Assembly: GCA_963817015.1 (NCBI GenBank)
Contig: CAWFMV010000010.1
Coordinates: 62,001 to 126,000, forward strand
Direction of reading: 5' to 3'
From: VAZQ01 sp963817015
Lineage (GTDB): Bacteria; Pseudomonadota; Alphaproteobacteria; Rhizobiales; Xanthobacteraceae
DNA: 64,000 bases
Shown here one piece after another: positions 55,358 through 64,000 of this stretch. A program made the position numbers and the translations under genes. The notes under the pieces were generated by a model. It was not told the origin of the DNA. It did no database searches and was given only the letters and a program-made list of their open reading frames with translations. Positions within the stretch are counted from its first letter, which is position 1. Each line of letters begins with the position of its first letter.

Positions 55358-56539
55358 GCGTTGCGACTCCAGCCCACCGGCGGCGGCCGCTTCATGCGGG
55401 CCACCGGCGCCAGCGCACGCAGCTTGCGCGCAAATTGCCGCAGGCACACTTCGGTTGCTCCGAGCGGCCCTGCCTCGTAGCTCGACGACGCCATGCCCGG
55501 CCTGCACGCGGTTGATCAGGTCGGTGTCCTCCTTGTTGACCTGACGGTTGATGCGCCAGTTGAGATAGCGCGCGGCCTTCATCTCGCGGCGTGCGTCGGG
55601 ATGCACATAGGCGATCTCGCGGATCATCGTCGAGGTGGCCGAGACCGGCACGAACTGCATGAAATCGATCTGGTCGGGATAGATGTCGAAGGCAACGTTG
55701 GGCCAGAGCTTGAAGTAGACCCAGAGCCGCTGCCGATCGTCCGGCAGATGCGCGACCCGCGGCAGATAGCGCTGGTACATTCGTTCCGAGCGGTTGGACG
55801 ATGGCTCGTCGCGCAACCGACCCCACATCTTATGCACCCATTCGTGTGCTTCGACGCCATAGCTCTTGCCGAACAGCCGTGTCAGGCCAGGATGGGCGAC
55901 ATTGATGTGCAGCGAGTCCGAATAGTTGTCCGAGATGTTTTTCCAATTGACCGCGCGCGGCCGCAAGGTGACACGGCCGAGCGGCACCATGTCCTCCATG
56001 CGATAGGCGGCGATCTCGGCTTCGTAAGGCGACATCATCTCGGCAACCGATGGCCCTGCGCCGCCGAGCCGGACGAAGATGAAGCCGTGATAGATCTCGT
56101 GCTCGACCGGCTTGAGGCCGTGTGCCGCCATATCGAGACCAACGAAGGTCTCGCGGAACGGCACGCCGGCGAGGCGGCCGCGCAGGTCATAGCTCCAGCC
56201 GTGGTAGGGACAGGTGAGCCGAAAGCGGCAATGGCCAGCGGGCCCATCGAGCAGACGCGCCGCGCGATGGCGGCAGACATTATGGAACGCGCGTACCGCG
56301 CCGTCGTCGCCGCGCAGCGCGACGATCGACTCGCCGAGAAAATCGAAGGTGACGTAGTCGCCGGCGTTCGGGATGTCGTTGACGTGGCAGACGATCTGCC
56401 AGGACGGGCGGAATACGCGCTCGGCTTCGTAGGCGAAGAATTCGGGGTCGTGATAGAGCCATCCCGGCAGGCTCTGGAACTCCTCGGGTTCGTGCTGGGC
56501 CTCGCCTTGCGCGAGGTCTGGCGGCAAAGGTTTGCTCAT
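55351..56539 (-). CDS. Rieske non-haem iron aromatic ring-hydroxylating oxygenase, alpha subunit (one frameshift)
   Basis: The protein of about 395 residues has a Rieske centre (C89-x-H91 ... C110-x2-H113 in CPYHGW) and a mononuclear iron site (NISDNYSDSLHINVAHPG with D204, H211 and H216). It hydroxylates aromatic or related rings using electrons from a reductase not found here. As given the frame changes near 55496 by one extra base; the repaired tail reads MASSSYEAGPLGATEVCLRQ and ends RNAQ at TGA 55351. The start is ATG 56539. It overlaps the end of mutA by 7 bp on the opposite strand. Confidence 0.87.
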
Positions 56540-56597
56540 GACCACCGTCCCGACACGGTAGGCTCGGTGAAGCCGCGGCGCAACCTACGCAAATCTT

Positions 56598-56678
56598 GTA
56601 GCCCGGATGGGGCGAAGCGACATCCGGGGAGAGTAAGGAATAGCTGTCCCGGATGTCGCTTCGCTCCATCCGGGCTAC
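56598..56678. repeat. GTAGCCCGGATG interspersed palindrome
   Basis: GTAGCCCGGATG (56598-56609) and CATCCGGGCTAC (56667-56678) are inverted copies, with further pairing GCGAAGCGACATCCGGG against CCCGGATGTCGCTTCGC. This type of element is abundant between genes in Bradyrhizobium relatives (recalled, not searched). It separates the Rieske and DUF817 genes. Confidence 0.8.
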
Positions 56679-56690
56679 AGGCTCAAAGCA

Positions 56691-57648
56691 TCACTGCTTG
56701 TCCACGGCCGCCGGGCGATTCACCGCCGCAACCAACGCATAGCTGATGATCAGCAGCAGGAACCACGAGCCGAGCTTGCCGAGCGACACCGCCGACCAGC
56801 CCGACCATCTGGTGCGGATAGAGCCAGGTCCGCGTGAACGTGCCGAGGTTCTCGGCGATCCAGATGAACAGCGACACCAGACCAAGGCCAAGCAGCATCG
56901 GCATGCGCCGATGCACGCGCCAGATCTTGTAGTAGATCCAGGTGCGCGCGAACAGCAACGCTGCTGCCGCGAACAAGCAGATAGCGAATGTCCGCAATGT
57001 AGTGATGAGCGAAGAAGTTGATATAGATCGCAGCGCCAAGCAAATGGACCGACCAGAGCGGAGGGTGCCGCAGGAAGCGAAAATCGAACAGCCGCCAGCA
57101 GCGCGCGATGTAGCTGCCGACCGCCGCATACATGAAGCCGGAGAACAGCGGCACGCCGGCGATGCGGAAGAATGCTCGGCTCCGGATAGATCCAGGAGCC
57201 GACGTCGGTCTTGAACACTTCCATGGCGGTGCCGACGACGTGATAGATCAGGATGACCTTGGCCTCCTCCCAGGTCTCGAGCTTGAACGCGAGCATCGCG
57301 GCCTGAATGGCGAGCGCGGCCAGGAACATGAAATCGTAGCGCGCTGAGCGCGGCCCCGCGCGGATACCACAGATGGGTGCCGACGATCAGCGCCACCATG
57401 GCGGCGCCGAACAGGCAGGCCCAGCCCTGCTTGATGCCAAAGCGGATGAACTCGTAGGGAAGGCGGTTGCCTGGCGGCGCTGTCGCCCAATCGGCCGAGC
57501 GCGCCTCACCATCGATGAAGTGGGCCAGCGGCGCCCAATGGCGGCGGCGCTCTCTTGCGCGGATCAGGCGGGGTCTGGAGCAAGGGATGGCCGAAGCCGG
57601 AATGGGGATGCGCTGAGACTCGCTCCTCGGTGTAAGGATTAGCGGCAC
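56691..57648 (-). pseudogene. DUF817-family integral membrane protein (about four frameshifts)
   Basis: Joined fragments give a DUF817 membrane protein of about 290-315 residues: EFIRFGIKQGWACLFGAAM, ETWEEAKVILIYHVVGTAME, VGSWIYPEPS, GVPLFSGFMYAAVGSYIAR, WIYYKIWRVHRRMP, and WFLLLIISYALVAAVNRP at the end. Breaks are near 57345, 57170, 56985 and 56795. About eight membrane helices are visible. The start is unresolved (no ATG near the conserved N-terminus; GTG 57648 is one option). Function unknown. It is divergent from mutB. Confidence 0.72.
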
Positions 57649-57763
57649 GCGGAGGCGAGAGCAAAGTCGCGCTGATCGCAGCTGCGGAGCTATGGTGGCG
57701 GCTAAATTGGCAATATATCTATGGGACAATTCCGTGCAGAGAACTCGCGCAAGGCATCAAGCA

Positions 57764-59906
<2,143 letters not shown>

Positions 59907-60021
59907 GCTCTTCAAACCCCATCGCAACAAACTTTAGGGCGGATAAGTGAAGCCCTGATTATGTCCAGATTTGTTCCGAGCATGCGGACACGGTGGGCTC
60001 TGCAATTGCGCGAGCAAAATC

Positions 60022-60540
60022 ATGTCTCCTCGAATATCCGTCTTCGCCGCTCTGGCGGCAAGCTTCCTCCTCTCCGGCTGCTTCTTCTCCGAAACGCCCA
60101 AATTTCCGGCCGAGAACGCGGTCGCGGCGTTCGGCGACGGCGGGCGTTTCCAGGGCTACGATCGCACGGAAGGCGACAGCTACAAGAAGGCTGACGAAGC
60201 GATCATCATAGTGAAGCGCCGCGGCGACGGCGGCTACGATTTCGTCAACGAGAAGGACGAGGTGCAGCCGATCTCGTTCCACCCGATCGCCGGCGGAAAC
60301 TTCGTCGGGCAGGCGCCCGAAAACGGGAAGTCCCGGTACGCCTATGTGGTCTTCCGCATCGCAGGCAACGAGGCGTTCATCTATGTCCCGGACTGCGACA
60401 AGCAGGACAAGGCGCAACTCGAGAAGCTCGGCGTCGCGATCGGGCAATTCGAGTGCAAGATCGATCGCGTGGCCGATCCCGCCGCGTTCTTTGCATCGCT
60501 CACGCTCGGCGAGCCGACCTCGAAACTCGTCCGCGAATAG
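60022..60540 (+). CDS. Putative lipoprotein
   Basis: A 172-residue protein with a lipoprotein signal: MSPRISVFAALAASFLLSGC, lipobox LSGC with Cys at about residue 20. The body contains charged beta-strand segments (YKKADEAIIIVKRRGDGGYD, YAYVVFRIAGNEAFIYVPDC) and two later cysteines. No family recognised. ATG 60022 is chosen for the signal. It follows mutB by 115 bp and may be independent. Confidence 0.78.
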   Translation: MSPRISVFAALAASFLLSGCFFSETPKFPAENAVAAFGDGGRFQGYDRTEGDSYKKADEAIIIVKRRGDGGYDFVNEKDEVQPISFHPIAGGNFVGQAPENGKSRYAYVVFRIAGNEAFIYVPDCDKQDKAQLEKLGVAIGQFECKIDRVADPAAFFASLTLGEPTSKLVRE

Positions 60541-60661
60541 TCCAATCGATCACGACATTTAGCGCAGCCCTGAGACGTAGATGGCCGGGCTATACAACAA
60601 GCCCGGCCAATGACGTTGCTGCAGGTCACAAGACCAAATAACTTCGCCTGCGGCGCTGCTA

Positions 60662-62837
60662 CTACTGCTGCGCCGAGGCTTGCACCGGCTCGCCCTTCTC
60701 CACCGCCTTGCGCACATGCTTGACCATGTGGTCGGCGACGATCGCGTGCGCTTCCGCGGTCGGATGGATGGCGCCGCTGTGCAGCCCGGCCCAGACCGGC
60801 TGCAGGATGTCGAACAGCGACAGCCCTTCGCGGTGAGTGTTGGCCGGCAAGGAACGCATCGTTCGGCGTGCGGAACAGCCGCCAGTGCCGCGCATAGGGC
60901 ATCGTCGCGGCCGGCGAATAGGGCTTCCAGTCGTCGCCTGAAGCGTCTTGCGCGGCACGCGCATGTCGACGCCGTCCGCGAAGGCGCGCCTGGGATCACG
61001 CGCGCAGATGCCGCGCTTGGTGAACTCCGGGATGATGGTCGGTCACCAGGTTGAAGCCGGTGCCGCTGCCGGTCGCAAGCCCGGCCGGGCAGCTCTTGCC
61101 CTTGCTGGTCGAGGCGATGCATTCGAGCCGGCCGAGGAAGTCGCGCAGGAAGTCGGCCGTCTCCTGCAGCCGCACCTTGCTCGAGCTTGAGGCCGACATG
61201 CACGTCCATGCCGAGCGTCGGCTGCGAGCCGCAGATGGCGCCGGTCTCGTCATATTGGATCGGCTCGTAGGACGACTGGAACACGCGGGTCGGCGTCACG
61301 CCGAAGCCGTCGTTGAGCGCCTGCTTGAGCGCCTTCATGCGCTCGTCGAGCGACTTCGAGATAGACGCGCGACACCTCCGGCCCGAACCGCAGCGAACGG
61401 CCGATCGCGGCCGCGATCGGCGCGAAGTCGGAGGCGCTGTCGGTCATCGAATAGGCGACCAGGCCGCCAAAGCCCACGTCGTTGCCGCCGATCGACATCA
61501 GCACGATGTCGATCTGGCGCTTGCGCTGCGCCGGCGCGACACCAGGTCTTGCTGATCCGCTGCGGCGTGATCGAGGTGTTGCCGGCCGAAAACATCGGCA
61601 GCGTGTAGCTGGCCTGCTGGGTGCCGCGCACCACGGCAGATCAGATCGGCGAGCTGGTCGAGCTGCGGGCGCACCTTGGCGACGGCGGGATCGCTGTAGC
61701 CCTCGCGCGCATCCATCTCGACGAACAGCCCGTAGGCAATCTCGGCGCCCGAGCAGGAGAAGCTTGCGAAGGTGACGGCGCGGTGGCGGTTCTCGAGCGC
61801 GAGCTGGATGCCGACGCGGAACGGATAGCCGTATTGCGATCGATGACAGTCGCGCAGAGCCATTGCGGCGCCGCCTTGTCGAACGCGGCGTGGAAGGCCG
61901 TGCGAGTCGAGCTTGTTGTAGCGCTCCGCGAGCTCGTCCTCCATCAGCCGTCGCGGCAGCACCTTCGGATTGACCTGGTCTTCGTTCGAGGCAAGCCCGA
62001 AGTTACCTGGCAGAGCCTTCGACACCGGCGCTTCCGGTCCGCTGGCCACCTGGTCACGCAGGAGCTTTGGGTCGTAGACCATCTCGCGCGCGGCCAGAAC
62101 TGCACCGGCCGGTCCGGATTGCTTTCGCCGGAGGAGAACGAGTCGCCGAGCGCGACCACGAAAATGTCCTCGACCACGACGTCGCGCTCGCGCAGGTCAC
62201 GGCCATCAGGCAGCCGCACCGCGACCGAGACGCCCGACTGCGCGCGGTCCTGCGAATAAGGAACGCGCGCGATGGTGAGCTTGTCCTTGCAGGGCAGCTT
62301 CTTCTGCTCGGCTTTGCCGCCGGCCTTGCGCGGCTGCCACGCCCAGAAGCAATCGCCGGTCGCATCAGCCAGCTTATCAGGCGGGATCTGGATCACGACG
62401 GTGTGGGCGTCGGGCAGAACGTAGTCTTCCCTGGCGCTGCCCCAGGAATAACGGCGCTCGCAGGTCGCCAGATAGCGCCGCGGCTTGCCGTTCGTGTCGT
62501 AGCAGGTGTCGTTGACGGTCTGCGATGCCCAGCCGAGGCGGCTCTGCTGGTACTGCCGGCCGGCGGTCGCTGCGCATTTGTCGGGCGAGGACGAATCCCT
62601 GCAGTCGGGATCGTTGAGCTTGCGCTCGGTGCGCCAGACAATGTCGTTAGGGAGCGCGCCATTGCCGCGGACCGCGTTGTAGGCGGCCTCGTGCATCGCG
62701 AACGAGCGGGAGCTCTTGAAAAACCGGAACGGGTTCTCGACCTGCCAGATCAGGTCTTGCGCCGTCGCCGAGCTTGCGTGAAGTGCTGAGAAAAGACTAA
62801 CCAGACCGACCGTCGTCGCGAGCGCGTAGCGACTCAT
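60662..62837 (-). pseudogene. Large exported SGNH/GDSL-type hydrolase (about nine frameshifts)
   Basis: The repaired protein is about 720 residues. It has a signal peptide (ending ATAQ), a 200-residue N-terminal part of cysteine-bearing strands, then the SGNH core: block I GDSFSSGESNPD, block III SIGGNDVGFGG, and block V IHPTAEAHAIVADH near the C-terminus. Breaks cluster between about 62100 and 60850 (for example near 62100, 61985, 61900, 61625, 61550, 61360, 61190, 61040, 60960 and 60860); the first 740 bases are clean. It probably cleaves esters in the periplasm or outside the cell. Substrate unknown. Confidence 0.75.
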
Positions 62838-62950
62838 GACATGCCCTCCGCAGCCCCCACCGAGAGGCTATGATACCCTTAGTCGACCTGCCAAGCGCGA
62901 AAGTTCATCGTTCGGTCACCAAAATGCCACACCGGCCCTGGGATTGTGTC

Positions 62951-63505
62951 ATGGCGTTGAAATCATTTAGGAAATTAATCATTTCACGGATTCCCGTTTT
63001 ACCATTTCTGGCGCCATGGCTGGCGCTCGGGCTCACCGGCTGCATCAGCGCGACCGGGCCGATCCTGGGTGACGCCAAAGCGATTCTAGGAGACCGTATC
63101 CAGGTACATGCGTTCGCCAGCCCCAAGGACGGCACACGGGATTACTCGACTGGCATCTTTGAGTGGAGCGGCAGCCGCTATGTCCGCCGCTCCGGCGACT
63201 TTACCGACTTCACCATCCATCCCTATGAGGGTCGCGACCTGATCATCCAGAGCCGCGCCAGCCGCGGCAGCTCCATCATCGACTTTGGCTTGGCGCGCCG
63301 GATCGCCGAAGGCGTCTACCTCATCATCCCGATCCAGGAGGAGGACGCCGATGAGCCGACCCGCGCGCGCTTCTGCACCAAGACACAGGGCGCCTCCTGC
63401 CGAATCTCGACACCCGAGCAACTGTTCGTGTTCGCGCGCGCGACCGCGGCCCGCGACGAGGACAACGGCGGGGTTGCGGTGGTGGTAGCAGCGCCGAGGC
63501 GGTAA
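62951..63505 (+). CDS. Putative lipoprotein
   Basis: A 184-residue protein with a signal anchor and lipobox: MALKSFRKLIISRIPVLPFL then ALGLTGC, Cys near residue 30. The mature part is beta-rich (DYSTGIFEWSGSRYVRRSG, YEGRDLIIQSRA) with one cysteine pair (CTKTQGASC) in the second half. It is divergent from the SGNH hydrolase gene. ATG 62924 is an alternative start. No family recognised. Confidence 0.75.
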   Translation: MALKSFRKLIISRIPVLPFLAPWLALGLTGCISATGPILGDAKAILGDRIQVHAFASPKDGTRDYSTGIFEWSGSRYVRRSGDFTDFTIHPYEGRDLIIQSRASRGSSIIDFGLARRIAEGVYLIIPIQEEDADEPTRARFCTKTQGASCRISTPEQLFVFARATAARDEDNGGVAVVVAAPRR

Positions 63506-63564
63506 TCCTGCGCGGGCGTTAGCGCTGAGACGTACAACACACCGCGCTGAGTGGGAGGCAACGA

Positions 63565-64000
63565 ATGGCTGACTATCACGCGCTCACCGCGCTGGCGTTG
63601 AGGTTGCTGCATCCCGTCATGGCCGATGAGCTGCCGAATGAGATGCTTTTCCAGTGCGAAGGAAAGATGAATGCCGTGCTGGACGTCCCAAAACCGCAAA
63701 CGCGTGACAGCATCTTCCGCATCAATCTTCGTTTGCGGGACGGAGTGATCGTCGATACGCAGACAGGTCTCGTTGAGGGCGCTGAGTGCACGCAGGAAAA
63801 CGGTGAGATAAAATGCAAGGTGACAAAGCTTTATCCGCTGGCCAACTCGGTCGTAAAGAGATTCAGCACTGTTGTGATCAACAGGAAGACGCGTGAGTTA
63901 ACGCTGTGGCTCGAGTCATGGGACTACAATGGGAATGATGCGTCGGGGACGCCGACAGCTCACTTGCGAGTATTGAGGACAGGTATTTGCCGCGACGACG
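63565..64000 (+). CDS. Exported hypothetical protein, incomplete at the window end
   Basis: The frame opens at ATG 63565, preceded by GGGAGG at 63553-63558, and remains open to the last base, so the 3' end is missing. A leader-like segment (LTALALRLLHPVMA-DE) suggests export. The visible part has beta-strand-like alternation and three cysteines (FQCEGK, AECTQE, IKCKV). It follows the lipoprotein gene by 59 bp on the same strand and may be co-transcribed. No family recognised. Confidence 0.65.
   Translation, partial: MADYHALTALALRLLHPVMADELPNEMLFQCEGKMNAVLDVPKPQTRDSIFRINLRLRDGVIVDTQTGLVEGAECTQENGEIKCKVTKLYPLANSVVKRFSTVVINRKTRELTLWLESWDYNGNDASGTPTAHLRVLRTGICRDD

Overview
The window looks like chromosomal DNA of a high-GC alphaproteobacterium of the order Hyphomicrobiales, close to the Bradyrhizobium/Xanthobacteraceae group. 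This rests on gene content: a MucR/Ros regulator, DUF1491, DUF2336, DUF1254/DUF1214, DUF5330, DUF4332 and DUF2171 families, many Bug-type (TctC) binding proteins, and interspersed palindromes of the kind scattered through such genomes. No tRNA, rRNA, CRISPR array or complete insertion sequence was recognised.

Layout. 1-7.3 kb: three copies of a predicted periplasmic haem protein (Ig-like domain, one CxxCH site, streptogramin-lyase-like beta-propeller), two of them preceded by a small monohaem cytochrome c. 7.3-9.6 kb: a membrane-anchored TIR-TPR protein on the minus strand. 9.8-13.2 kb: a LysR regulator divergent from a fused gallate/protocatechuate 4,5-dioxygenase and a Bug solute-binding protein. 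13.2-16.4 kb: two DHA2-type drug exporters. 16.5-28.7 kb: housekeeping and envelope genes (YcgN-like protein, penicillin-binding protein 1, DUF1214/DUF1254 pair, DUF2336, DUF1491, peptidoglycan-binding protein, sensor kinase, DUF5330, SufE, MucR). 29.4-36.3 kb: proline-rich membrane protein, PuuD-like membrane protein, Fe/Mn superoxide dismutase, GT39-type transferase, duplicated secreted ABM-domain genes, duplicated DUF2171 genes, and a higA antitoxin with a truncated higB. 36.3-43.3 kb: M20 peptidase, HerA-like ATPase, DUF2267 and DUF4332 genes, and folP-folB-folK. 43.4-50.9 kb: SYLF protein, molybdenum hydroxylase large subunit, LigI-like amidohydrolase, Bug protein, polysaccharide deacetylase. 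51-60 kb: amidase, both methylmalonyl-CoA mutase subunits separated by a Rieske oxygenase and a DUF817 protein. 60-64 kb: two lipoproteins, a large SGNH esterase and an incomplete exported protein.

Several genes fit together as catabolism of aromatic and organic acids: extradiol dioxygenase with LysR, LigI-like hydrolase, Rieske oxygenase, Bug proteins, amidase, molybdenum hydroxylase and methylmalonyl-CoA mutase. The most promising undescribed system is the triplicated cytochrome/haem-propeller module at the left end.

A caution governs the whole window. Many genes carry single-base indels, mostly one extra base that often duplicates its neighbour, and reading continues cleanly in the next frame with family motifs intact. 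They are clustered (dense in 44.7-46.2, 51.2-53.3 and 60.8-62.1 kb; only one seen between 14.9 and 37.4 kb). I interpret most as sequence errors rather than gene decay. Coordinates for such genes span the repaired reading frame and type 'pseudogene' there means 'frameshifted as given'.
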